11,802 bases of DNA, taken from NCBI GenBank assembly GCA_947460085.1, contig CANHGA010000041.1:1-11802 (forward strand), given 5' to 3'. The notes under the pieces were generated by a model, which saw only the letters and a program-made list of their open reading frames with translations, searched no databases and was not told the DNA's origin. Source of the DNA: Synechococcaceae cyanobacterium (GTDB lineage Bacteria > Cyanobacteriota > Cyanobacteriia > PCC-6307 > Cyanobiaceae). Within the stretch, counting starts at the first letter, position 1; each line of letters starts with the position of its first letter. A program made the position numbers and the translations under genes. Positions 1-6,374 of this stretch are shown piece after piece.

Positions 1-1533
1 GTCGTAATTGGCTCGGGCATTGGCGGCCTGGTAACGGCCTCCCAACTCGCCGCCAAGGGCGCCAAGGTACTGGTGCTGGAGCGTTACCTGATCCCGGGCG
101 GATCCGGAGGCAGCTTCAAGCGCGACGGCTACACCTTCGACGTGGGCGCCTCGATGATCTTTGGCTTTGGCGATCAAGGCCACACCAACCTGCTGACCCG
201 GGCCCTTGCCGATGTGGGGGAGTACTGCGAAACCATCGCCGATCCAGCCCAACTGGAGTACCACCTTCCCGGTGGGCTCACCGTGGCCGTCGATCGGGAT
301 TACACCAGTTTTGTGGAGCGGCTCAGTGCCCTCTTCCCCCATGAGGCCCAAGGGATCCGCCGCTTCTATGACACCTGCTGGCAGGTGTTCAACTGCCTCG
401 ATGCGATGCCGCTCCTCTCCCTCGAGGATCCGGCCTACCTGGCCAAGGTGTTTTTCCGGGCCCCCCTGGCCTGCCTGGGCCTGGCCCGCTGGCTTCCCGT
501 GAACGTGGGCGATGTGGCCCGAGCCCACATCAGCGATCCGGCCCTGCTCAAGTTCATCGACATGGAGTGCTTCTGCTGGTCGGTGATGCCAGCGGATCTC
601 ACCCCCATGATCAACGCGGGGATGGTGTTCTCCGATCGCCATGCCGGCGGTATCAACTACCCCAAGGGAGGGGTGGGGGTGATTGCCGAGAAATTGGTGA
701 GCGGCCTGGAGCGCCACGGCGGCTCCATTCGCTACAAGGCCCGGGTCACCAAGGTGCTGCTTGAGGGCAGCAAGGCGGTGGGCGTGCAACTGGCCAACGG
801 CGAGCAGATCCATGCCAAACGGGTGATCTCCAATGCCACCCGCTGGGACACCTTCGCTGGCGACCAAGGCCCAGGCGCCAGCAAAGGTGTCCCACCGCTG
901 GTGGAAGCCAGCCATACCCCCCAGGCCGAACGCACCTGGCGCAGGCGCTACAAGCCCTCGCCCTCCTTCCTCTCGCTGCATCTGGGCGTCAAAGCTGAGT
1001 TGATTCGGCCGGGCACCCACTGCCACCACCTGCTGCTCGAAGACTGGGGGGCCATGGAAGACGAACAGGGGGTGATTTTTGTGTCGATCCCGACCCTGCT
1101 CGATCCCGCCCTGGCTCCGGAGGGCCGCCACATCGTGCACAGCTTCACCCCCTCCTCCATGGAGGCCTGGACTGGGCTGAACCCCTCCGACTACGCCGCC
1201 AAAAAAGAAGCCGATGCCAACCGCCTGATCCAGCGACTTGAAACGATTGTGCCGGGGCTGGCCAGCGGCATCGAGCACCGCGAGGTTGGCACCCCCCGCA
1301 CCCACCGCCGCTTCCTCGGCCGCATGGGGGGCACCTATGGCCCCATCCCGAGCCTGCGCCTGCCTGGCTTGCTGCCCATGCCCTTCAATCGCACGGGCAT
1401 CAACGGTCTGTATTGCGTCGGCGACTCCTGCTTCCCAGGCCAGGGGCTCAATGCCGTGGCCTTCAGCGGCTTTGCCTGTGCCCACCGCATTGGGGCTGAT
1501 TTGGGCCTCAACCCCTGGGCCCTGCCCGCCTAG
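1..1533 (+). CDS. crtH: CrtH/CRTISO-type carotenoid cis-trans isomerase (5' end outside window)
   Basis: This is an FAD-dependent prolycopene/carotenoid isomerase, which turns poly-cis lycopene made by the CrtP/CrtQ desaturases into the all-trans form used for beta-carotene and xanthophylls. The frame is open from base 1, and the first visible residues, VVIGSGIGGL, are the dinucleotide-binding Rossmann motif (GxGxxG). This motif normally lies near the N-terminus, so only about 5-15 residues should be missing. The first in-window ATG (base 73) is therefore not the start. A glycine-rich second FAD segment (PGGSGGSFKRDG) follows. The C-terminal FAD motif GLYCVGDSCFPGQGLNAVAF lies at in-window residues 469-488. 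The 510 visible residues fit the roughly 500-520 expected for CRTISO. The related CrtI/CrtD desaturases and CrtO ketolase share the fold, but the MECFCWSVMP and HAGGINYPKGG segments favour CRTISO. Two small genes follow on the same strand. Confidence 0.92.
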   Translation, partial: VVIGSGIGGLVTASQLAAKGAKVLVLERYLIPGGSGGSFKRDGYTFDVGASMIFGFGDQGHTNLLTRALADVGEYCETIADPAQLEYHLPGGLTVAVDRDYTSFVERLSALFPHEAQGIRRFYDTCWQVFNCLDAMPLLSLEDPAYLAKVFFRAPLACLGLARWLPVNVGDVARAHISDPALLKFIDMECFCWSVMPADLTPMINAGMVFSDRHAGGINYPKGGVGVIAEKLVSGLERHGGSIRYKARVTKVLLEGSKAVGVQLANGEQIHAKRVISNATRWDTFAGDQGPGASKGVPPLVEASHTPQAERTWRRRYKPSPSFLSLHLGVKAELIRPGTHCHHLLLEDWGAMEDEQGVIFVSIPTLLDPALAPEGRHIVHSFTPSSMEAWTGLNPSDYAAKKEADANRLIQRLETIVPGLASGIEHREVGTPRTHRRFLGRMGGTYGPIPSLRLPGLLPMPFNRTGINGLYCVGDSCFPGQGLNAVAFSGFACAHRIGADLGLNPWALPA

Positions 1534-1574
1534 TCCCCAGGCTCCATAAGCTTGGTCATGCGGCGTGCCCTGTG

Positions 1575-1859
1575 ATGAGTTCGGCTCCACCCCCCAGCTC
1601 GGCAGATCTGGCCCGCTATCTGGAGGCCCGCGGTGAGCTCAGCAAACCCTGGATGCTCCAGTTGCTCCGCTTAACCAAGCTCAAGGAGAGCAAGGACGAC
1701 CTCGACCCCCAGGAGTACCTGGCGCGGTTGCAGGAGGCCCACGCCGACCTGATGCGCCTGGGCGAATTCTGGAAGGGGCGGGAGCAGGAGGTGTTTACGG
1801 GCCGCTACCAACCACCTGAACTGCTTGAGCCCTTGCCGGGCTCCGCCGACGATCGATGA
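1575..1859 (+). CDS. small conserved-looking hypothetical protein downstream of crtH
   Basis: I do not recognise a named family for this 94-residue protein. It has a Ser/Pro-rich N-terminus (residues 2-9) and then a charged, predicted mostly helical core (about 11-75). Visible landmarks are ARYLEARGELSKPWMLQLLR, EYLARLQEAHADLMRLGEFW and a C-terminal GRYQPPELLEPLPG segment. No membrane segment, cysteine or metal motif is present, so it is probably a soluble cytoplasmic or peripheral protein. The ATG at 1575 is preferred over the in-frame GTG directly before it (1572). No clear Shine-Dalgarno is visible. The gene starts about 40 bases after crtH and its stop overlaps the next start (ATGA), so co-transcription with both is likely. 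Codon use and frame are consistent with a real gene, but function is unknown. Confidence 0.72.
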   Translation: MSSAPPPSSADLARYLEARGELSKPWMLQLLRLTKLKESKDDLDPQEYLARLQEAHADLMRLGEFWKGREQEVFTGRYQPPELLEPLPGSADDR

Positions 1860-2374
1860 GCTATCCCATGGCCCCCGTGATCCGGCTCACCCTGATCTGC
1901 CTCTACCTGGCCCTGGTGGCACCGTTGCCCTGGCTGGCCCCAGTTGAAAGCCGGGCAGGGGTGGGGCTCGCCGTTGGCCTGGGCCTGGCTCTAATCGTGG
2001 CCCTCACCAGTGAACAGGTGGAGCTGGATGAGTCCGGCATCCGGGTGGGCCATCCCAACTGGTGCAGCTGGTTCTTGCGGCGGGGCTGGGCCCTGAAGTG
2101 GGGGTCCATTTCGGCCCTCACCCCGGTCACCACCAGCCAGGGAGGCCGGGTGTTCTATGTGCGCAGCCCGGAAGGTTCAGCGTTTTTGCTGCCCCAACGG
2201 GTCGCCAACTTTGACGACTTCCTCAGCCGGTTTGCTGCGGCCACTGGCATCGACACCAGTGCCATTGGCAGGATTAGTCCTCCATGGACGTACCAACTGC
2301 TGGCTGGCTTCAGTGCCACCCTCTTGCTTGCCGAACTGGCCTTTGGCCTAGGGATAGCTGCCCGAGGGCTGTAA
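1856..2374 (+). CDS. hypothetical membrane protein, three predicted helices with a PH-like middle region
   Basis: A 172-residue protein with two hydrophobic helices near the N-terminus (about residues 8-29 and 34-51), a soluble segment (52-140) and a third hydrophobic helix near the C-terminus (about 146-167). The soluble segment has alternating beta-like stretches (EQVELDESGIRVGHP, then LKWGSISALTPV, then RVFYVRSPEGSAFLLP). This resembles the bacterial PH-like/YdbT-type domains often carried on small membrane proteins, but the family assignment is a guess. The ATG at 1856 overlaps the upstream TGA, suggesting translational coupling; a second ATG at 1868 is possible. The last 27 bases overlap the 3' end of the convergent response regulator gene. 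Its role is unknown; the link to carotenoid synthesis rests only on position. Confidence 0.74.
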   Translation: MSYPMAPVIRLTLICLYLALVAPLPWLAPVESRAGVGLAVGLGLALIVALTSEQVELDESGIRVGHPNWCSWFLRRGWALKWGSISALTPVTTSQGGRVFYVRSPEGSAFLLPQRVANFDDFLSRFAAATGIDTSAIGRISPPWTYQLLAGFSATLLLAELAFGLGIAARGL

Positions 2375-3124
2375 CACCAGGTCAGTCTGGGGCTCAGGGG
2401 TCCCGGCCGGCAGGGTTTCCAAGCTGAAGCGATAGCCCTGTTGCCGCATCGTCTCGATGCCGCCACCCTCGCCGAGGCCGGCCTGCTCCAGCTTGCGGCG
2501 CAGGGTCAACACCTGGGTATCCACCGAGCGGGGGCCCCCACTAAAGGGCGGCCAGGCCATGCGCAGCAGCTCCTCCCGGCTTCGCACCACCCCAGGCGGC
2601 ATCAGCAACGCACAGAGCAGGGCAAATTCCCGGGGGCTCAACTCCACGGGCTCATCACGCAAGGTCACCTGCCGGAGCAACACGTGCACCTCGAGAGGGC
2701 CCACGCAAACCCGTTCCTGCAAGCCACTGGCACTGCGGCGCAGGAGCGTGCGGGCCCGGGCCGCCAGCTCCTCCAGGCCGAAGGGCTTGCGCAACACGTC
2801 GTCGGCGCCGGCGTCAAGCAGGGTGACCACAGGCTCAGACCCCGTGCGGGCCGTGAGCACCATCACCGGGCAACGCAACTGGGCTGCCAGGCGAAGGGCC
2901 GAGCTCTCATCCAACAGTTCGGCGCTGATCAACAGGTCGGGGGATTGGTCTTGGCAAACCTCCAGGGCTTCCCGGGCCGAGGCCACAGCCGCCGCCAAAT
3001 GGCCGTCCTGGCGCAGCCGTTGGGCCAGGACCGTCCGCAGGGTTCCATGGGGATCGACAACCAGCACCCGGTGGGGCTGGATGGCCTGGGCCGAGGGGGC
3101 GGCTTGGGGCTGCTGGATCACCAT
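2348..3124 (-). CDS. OmpR/PhoB-family response regulator with degenerate receiver domain
   Basis: A 258-residue DNA-binding regulator. Residues 1-17 are a Gln/Ala-rich lead, about 18-131 a receiver domain, and about 140-236 a winged-helix DNA-binding domain with an intact recognition-helix region (SVDTQVLTLRRKLE, residues 200-213). Compared from memory with PhoB, the beta-1 acidic pair reads D24-P25 instead of E-D. The phosphoacceptor position in beta-3 (PDLLISAELL, residues 62-71) is A68 instead of Asp. The switch threonine (T91 in VLTAR) and the lysine (K113 in LRKPF) are kept. The fold is thus preserved but ordinary histidine-kinase phosphorylation at that site looks impossible. The output domain should still bind DNA. 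No kinase gene is adjacent. ATG 3124 has a weak GGA upstream. It is transcribed divergently from the small gene starting at 3250, so the 125-base gap probably holds both promoters. Confidence 0.92.
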   Translation of the reverse strand: MVIQQPQAAPSAQAIQPHRVLVVDPHGTLRTVLAQRLRQDGHLAAAVASAREALEVCQDQSPDLLISAELLDESSALRLAAQLRCPVMVLTARTGSEPVVTLLDAGADDVLRKPFGLEELAARARTLLRRSASGLQERVCVGPLEVHVLLRQVTLRDEPVELSPREFALLCALLMPPGVVRSREELLRMAWPPFSGGPRSVDTQVLTLRRKLEQAGLGEGGGIETMRQQGYRFSLETLPAGTPEPQTDLVLQPSGSYP

Positions 3125-3175
3125 TTGTCCAAGCTAATGGGCCCGCGGCGGCCAAACGGGTATCAAGCGATGCCT

Positions 3176-3187
3176 TGCCATCTGGCA
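3176..3187. promoter_or_regulatory. short inverted repeat in a divergent promoter region (possible operator)
   Basis: TGCCA-TC-TGGCA is a perfect 5-base inverted repeat with a 2-base centre, sitting in the 125-base gap between the minus-strand response regulator (starts at 3124) and the plus-strand DUF6761-like gene (starts at 3250). Its placement suits an operator, perhaps for the adjacent regulator, but a repeat this short can occur by chance. I could not find a convincing -35/-10 pair on either strand in this gap. Confidence 0.2.
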
Positions 3188-3249
3188 CGTGGGTAACGGT
3201 CGCCATGGGAAGCCCCAAGCGTCAGAATGGGGTCTGGGTTCCTTCGTCC

Positions 3250-3516
3250 ATGACAGCCCTCCAGCACCCCGAAGCCATTCGCCATTTCCAGTCGCTGTGC
3301 GATGCCTGCCAAGAATTGGCGCACCGCTACCACAGCCCGGCGGAGATGCGGCTCTATGCCGATGGGTACCTGCACGCCCTGCGGCGCACCACCATCCTCG
3401 ACCCGATCCAACAACGGCGGCTCGAGGAACTTGTGGATCGCTGGATCATGGACCCTTCCAGTTTTGTCGGACCCGATGGGGATCCGCGCACCCTTTACGA
3501 GACCGGACGGGCCTAA
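3250..3516 (+). CDS. small cyanobacterial DUF6761-like protein
   Basis: An 88-residue soluble protein resembling, from memory, the cyanobacterial DUF6761 family. Landmarks are AIRHFQSLCDACQELAHRYH, then AEMRLYADGYLHALRR (about residues 31-46), QQRRLEELVDRWIMDPSSF (about 54-72) and an acidic-polar tail. The LYxDGYLxALR and LExxxxRxxxDPSxF patterns are what suggested the family. Function is unknown. The reading frame is open upstream to a TTG near 3175, but the ATG at 3250 places the start directly before the family-like region, so I use it. Its TAA overlaps the stop of the opposing grxD by 4 bases, leaving no room for an intergenic terminator between the two genes. Confidence 0.77.
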   Translation: MTALQHPEAIRHFQSLCDACQELAHRYHSPAEMRLYADGYLHALRRTTILDPIQQRRLEELVDRWIMDPSSFVGPDGDPRTLYETGRA

Positions 3517-3836
3517 CTGGCGAGGGCCACTTCGATCTTCTCGCGCAATTCGCCCGAGTTGTACATCTCGATCAGGATGTCGGAACCGCCAATGAATTCC
3601 CCATTGACATACACCTGGGGAATCGTCGGCCACTCCGAGTACTCCTTGATGCCCTGACGGATCTCCCCATCGGACAGCACGTCGAAGGTCTCAAAGGCCA
3701 CACCCAACGAGTGCAGGATCTGCACCACGTTGTTGGAGAAGCCGCACTGGGGCATGAGCTTGTTGCCCTTCATGAACACGAAGACCGGGCTGGTGGCGAC
3801 CAGGTCGTCGATGCGTTGTTTGGTAGTGGCTTCCAT
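3513..3836 (-). CDS. grxD: monothiol CGFS glutaredoxin (Grx4/GrxD type)
   Basis: A 107-residue single-domain monothiol glutaredoxin, full length for the family. The active-site CGFS is at residues 31-34, and the family's conserved lysine is in FMKG (K23). The glutathione-binding parts are WPTIPQVYVNGEFIGGSDI (residues 69-87). Proteins of this class coordinate a glutathione-ligated [2Fe-2S] cluster, as homodimers or with BolA, and act in iron-sulfur delivery and iron sensing rather than in disulfide reduction. It starts only 3 bases after the bolA stop, so the pair is almost certainly co-transcribed and their products probably interact. ATG 3836 is the natural start, although no strong Shine-Dalgarno precedes it. 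Confidence 0.96.
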   Translation of the reverse strand: MEATTKQRIDDLVATSPVFVFMKGNKLMPQCGFSNNVVQILHSLGVAFETFDVLSDGEIRQGIKEYSEWPTIPQVYVNGEFIGGSDILIEMYNSGELREKIEVALAS

Positions 3837-3839
3837 CGA

Positions 3840-4073
3840 TTAAGCGGGGGTAGAGGTTTGCAGGGCTAGGGCATGGATGGCTTCGCTGGCCAGCTCCTGG
3901 CGCAGGGCGCCATAGACCAACTGGTGCTGCTTGATGCGGTTTAGACCGGTAAAGGCACTCGAGACGACCTTGACCTGAAGATGGTCGCCACCTCCGGTGA
4001 GGTCTTCCACCTCAACGGAGGCATCGGGCAAAGCACGGCCAATGGCCGCCTTCACTTGGTCGAAGTTCACCAT
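3840..4073 (-). CDS. bolA: BolA-family protein
   Basis: A 77-residue BolA-like protein. The family pattern is clear: a helix-strand start (VKAAIGRALPDASVEVEDLT), GGGDHLQVKVVSSAFTG (residues 27-43, with H31), the basic-helical segment RIKQHQLVYGALRQEL (46-61), and the signature IHALALQT with the C-terminal conserved His (H67). BolA proteins bind a [2Fe-2S] cluster together with CGFS glutaredoxins, here encoded 3 bases downstream. A TTG directly before the ATG (4076) would add one residue; ATG 4073 is preferred. In cyanobacteria this type is usually annotated BolA/YrbA-like. The pair probably works in iron-sulfur or iron homeostasis; the exact role here is inferred. Confidence 0.94.
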   Translation of the reverse strand: MVNFDQVKAAIGRALPDASVEVEDLTGGGDHLQVKVVSSAFTGLNRIKQHQLVYGALRQELASEAIHALALQTSTPA

Positions 4074-4128
4074 CAAGCGCGCTCTAGGTAGGGGGGAAAT
4101 CTAGGGGCTCGAGACTCGAAAACGGTCC

Positions 4129-4695
4129 CTACTTGCCGGGGGGGGCATCGAGCACCTGGCCAGCGGTGTAGGGAGTGGTGGCGAAGCCAATTTCCACCAG
4201 GCTCTGGTAGGCCTTACGACCCTCTGGCGTCGCTGGGGTCATGATTTTGACAACCTCCACCAGCAGGGGCACTGCCACTTCCGGTTGGTTCTGGCGACGG
4301 AACACAGCGGCCAAGCGCAGATTGGCCTGGGCCAAGGTCTCGAGGGCTTCGCGACCCTTCTGATCCATCTCCCGGGGGATACGGGCATCCAAGCCCCGGA
4401 ATGAACCGCTCAAATCGCGGTAGAAGCCCAACAACTTGCGGCAGTAATCGCGGGCCAAGTCGTATTGCTTGCGGGCCTCGGTGAGATTGCCGCTGGATGC
4501 GGCCTGGTCACCCTTGGCCAAGGCGGCCTGCACCGCATTGATCGTGAGGGCAGCATCCACGGGCTGAACCTGCTGCTGGGCCGAGGCCCCAGGAAGCATT
4601 TGGCTCCCAAGTGAGCCGGGGGCAAGCAACGGTGGCAGGGCCAGGGCAGCGAGGGCAACACAAGTGCCGCTAAGGGTGCGGATGGACCTACGCAC
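4129..4695 (-). CDS. exported helical-repeat (TPR-like) hypothetical protein
   Basis: A 188-residue protein read from a GTG start. The N-terminus is a classic signal peptide: basic MRRSIRTLSG, a hydrophobic core (residues about 11-25), and an Ala-Ser-Ala site at 37-39 followed by QQQ. It would place the protein in the periplasm or thylakoid lumen. The mature part (about 46-175) is all helical with TPR-like spacing, for example AALAKGDQAASSGNLTEARK with a following YDLARDYC, and ALETLAQANLRLAAVFRRQN. The frame stays open upstream to an ATG at 4770, but that start would put about 25 polar residues ahead of the signal peptide and overlap the acyltransferase gene, so GTG 4695 is preferred; no Shine-Dalgarno is visible. 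It lies 52 bases after the acyltransferase stop and 55 before bolA. No family name is recognised. A C8 tract sits just before the stop. Confidence 0.74.
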   Translation of the reverse strand: MRRSIRTLSGTCVALAALALPPLLAPGSLGSQMLPGASAQQQVQPVDAALTINAVQAALAKGDQAASSGNLTEARKQYDLARDYCRKLLGFYRDLSGSFRGLDARIPREMDQKGREALETLAQANLRLAAVFRRQNQPEVAVPLLVEVVKIMTPATPEGRKAYQSLVEIGFATTPYTAGQVLDAPPGK

Positions 4696-4747
4696 AAACA
4701 GACAATCAAGTGTTTCGAACTCTAAGGGCCCCGCTCCCACCCCCAGC

Positions 4748-5569
4748 TCAGCCATCCAGGCCAATGGCAATGCGCGCCTGGCCTTCAGCCAGCAGCATCG
4801 CCGCCGTCAATCGCTGGTTGAAGGCAACCGCAGCATCGCGGCCCTGGCCTGAGATCACCAGGGGCTCACCAAGGCAAATCGCAACCCTGTCGCGGAAACG
4901 GGGCCGCCCGTGGCCATAGGCAATTCCCACCGGCAACACCGGAACCCGCACCCCCTGGCTAGCCGCTAACAGGGCTAGGCGGGCCAGGCCCTGGCGCAAC
5001 TGCATCGGCGTGTTGTCGGTGCGAATGCGGCCCTCAGGAAACACCACCAATTGGTGGGATGTTTCCAGCAAATCGACGGCGTAGCGGAGGGTGGCGGTGG
5101 TGGGACGGGCCTGGTTCACCGGGAAACAGCCCAACCGATGCAACAACCACCCCTGGAGCCCCTTCATCTCATCGAGGGTGACCATGAAGCGGCAATCGCG
5201 GCCGCTGACGCGCCGGCCCACCGCGTGGGTGATCACCAAGGCGTCCCACCGCGAGCGATGGGTGGGGGCAAGAAGCAACGGACCATCCAGCGGCAACCGC
5301 TCCTGGCCCAACACCTGCACCTGCTTGAAATAGGCCGGCAGGGCAAGGTCCTGGGTCACCACCGTGGCCAAAGGAGCCAGCCAGGGGCTCACGCCGTTGC
5401 AGAGGCTGCGCTCGCGCCGGAGGGATGCGGAGAAATCCAGCTGGCCAGTGGATTGGGCTGTCTGTGCCGCCACCAACCTTTCCGAACGGGATGATCGAAA
5501 GCTAAGGCGCCTGGCCCAGGTTTTGAGCCGGCATCGGGCAGTTAGCTCGGCGGTCGACTGTTGGTCCAT
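4748..5569 (-). CDS. plsC: PlsC-family 1-acylglycerol-3-phosphate O-acyltransferase
   Basis: A 273-residue member of the LPLAT/PlsC acyltransferases, which transfer a fatty-acyl group to the sn-2 position of lysophosphatidate to make phosphatidate, at the membrane. All four motif blocks are visible: I, HRSRWD (H104 and D109, the catalytic HX4D); II, GCFPVNQAR (147-155); III, VFPEGRIR (176-183); IV, VPVLPVGI (209-216). The first 70 or so residues are a basic, non-conserved-looking extension. The frame extends to ATG 5662, but that would overlap the divergent pdxJ start. ATG 5569 leaves a 55-base divergent gap and a sensible length. Cyanobacteria carry several PlsC paralogues, so the exact substrate is not fixed by the sequence. 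It heads a possible minus-strand operon ending in bolA-grxD. Confidence 0.91.
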   Translation of the reverse strand: MDQQSTAELTARCRLKTWARRLSFRSSRSERLVAAQTAQSTGQLDFSASLRRERSLCNGVSPWLAPLATVVTQDLALPAYFKQVQVLGQERLPLDGPLLLAPTHRSRWDALVITHAVGRRVSGRDCRFMVTLDEMKGLQGWLLHRLGCFPVNQARPTTATLRYAVDLLETSHQLVVFPEGRIRTDNTPMQLRQGLARLALLAASQGVRVPVLPVGIAYGHGRPRFRDRVAICLGEPLVISGQGRDAAVAFNQRLTAAMLLAEGQARIAIGLDG

Positions 5570-5624
5570 AGGATTTCGCTGCGGGGCCTGGTCCCTCGGC
5601 CCGCCCGAACACCTTTGAGAGCCC

Positions 5625-6374
5625 ATGGCCAGTCTTGGCGTCAACATTGACCACATCGCCAACGTGCGTCAGGCGCGCCGCACCGTGGAGCCAGACCCGG
5701 TGAGTTATGCCCTTCTCGCCGAATTGGGGGGGGCCGATGGCATCACCGTTCACCTGCGGGAAGACCGCCGCCACATCCAAGATCGCGATGTGGAGCTGCT
5801 GCGGGCCACGGTGCGAAGCCGCTTGAATTTGGAGATGGCGGCCACCGCCGAAATGGAAGCGATCGCGCTTCGCATCAAGCCCGACATGGTCACCCTGGTG
5901 CCCGAGAAGCGCCAGGAGGTGACCACCGAAGGGGGCCTGGATGTGGCCAGCCAACGGGACCACCTCAGGGGCCTGGTCGGCCGGCTCCAGGACGCAGGCA
6001 TCGGGGTGAGTTTGTTTGTGGATGCTGATCAGCTGCAACTCGAGGCCTGCCAAGCCACCGGCGCCCGCTGGGTGGAGCTGCATACGGGCACCTATGCCGA
6101 GGCCCCCTGGAACCAGCAACCCCTCGAATTGGCCCGGCTGAGCGAAGGCAGCTTTATCGCCCGCAGCCTGGGCCTGCGGGTCAATGCGGGCCACGGCCTC
6201 ACCTATCAAAACGTGGAGCCTGTGGCAGCCATCGAAGGGATGGAGGAGCTCAACATTGGCCACACGATCGTGGCCCGCGCCCTCGCCGTGGGATTGCAGG
6301 AGGCCGTGCGCGAAATGAGGGCTCTGGTCCAGAATCCGCGCCGCGACCCCCTGTTCGGCAGCCACCAGCCATGA
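5625..6374 (+). CDS. pdxJ: pyridoxine 5'-phosphate synthase
   Basis: This cytoplasmic enzyme condenses 1-deoxy-D-xylulose 5-phosphate with 3-amino-2-oxopropyl phosphate (1-amino-acetone 3-phosphate) to form pyridoxine 5'-phosphate, in the DXP-dependent vitamin B6 pathway. The 249-residue TIM-barrel protein is full length. It opens with the hallmark MASLGVNIDHIANVRQAR and contains TVHLREDRRHI (H43), LNLEMA (E70), TLVPEKRQEVTTEGGLD (90-106), ELHTGTYA (151-158), VNAGHGL (H190) and LNIGHTIVARA. H43, E70 and H190 match the catalytic His/Glu/His of the E. coli enzyme (H45, E72, H193) by my alignment. The start ATG has a GAGAG just upstream. The stop overlaps the ycf54 start (ATGA), implying translational coupling; plsC diverges 55 bases upstream. 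Confidence 0.97.
   Translation: MASLGVNIDHIANVRQARRTVEPDPVSYALLAELGGADGITVHLREDRRHIQDRDVELLRATVRSRLNLEMAATAEMEAIALRIKPDMVTLVPEKRQEVTTEGGLDVASQRDHLRGLVGRLQDAGIGVSLFVDADQLQLEACQATGARWVELHTGTYAEAPWNQQPLELARLSEGSFIARSLGLRVNAGHGLTYQNVEPVAAIEGMEELNIGHTIVARALAVGLQEAVREMRALVQNPRRDPLFGSHQP

Noticed and set aside
2441..3196. Plus-strand open frames of 226-251 codons opposite the response regulator
   Set aside because: They are shadows of the clearly recognisable regulator on the minus strand, and their Gln/Gly/Arg-rich translations show no domain.
5502..6365. Minus-strand open frame (287 codons) opposite pdxJ
   Set aside because: pdxJ is certain on the plus strand with its catalytic residues, so the antisense frame is a by-product of GC-rich codon use.
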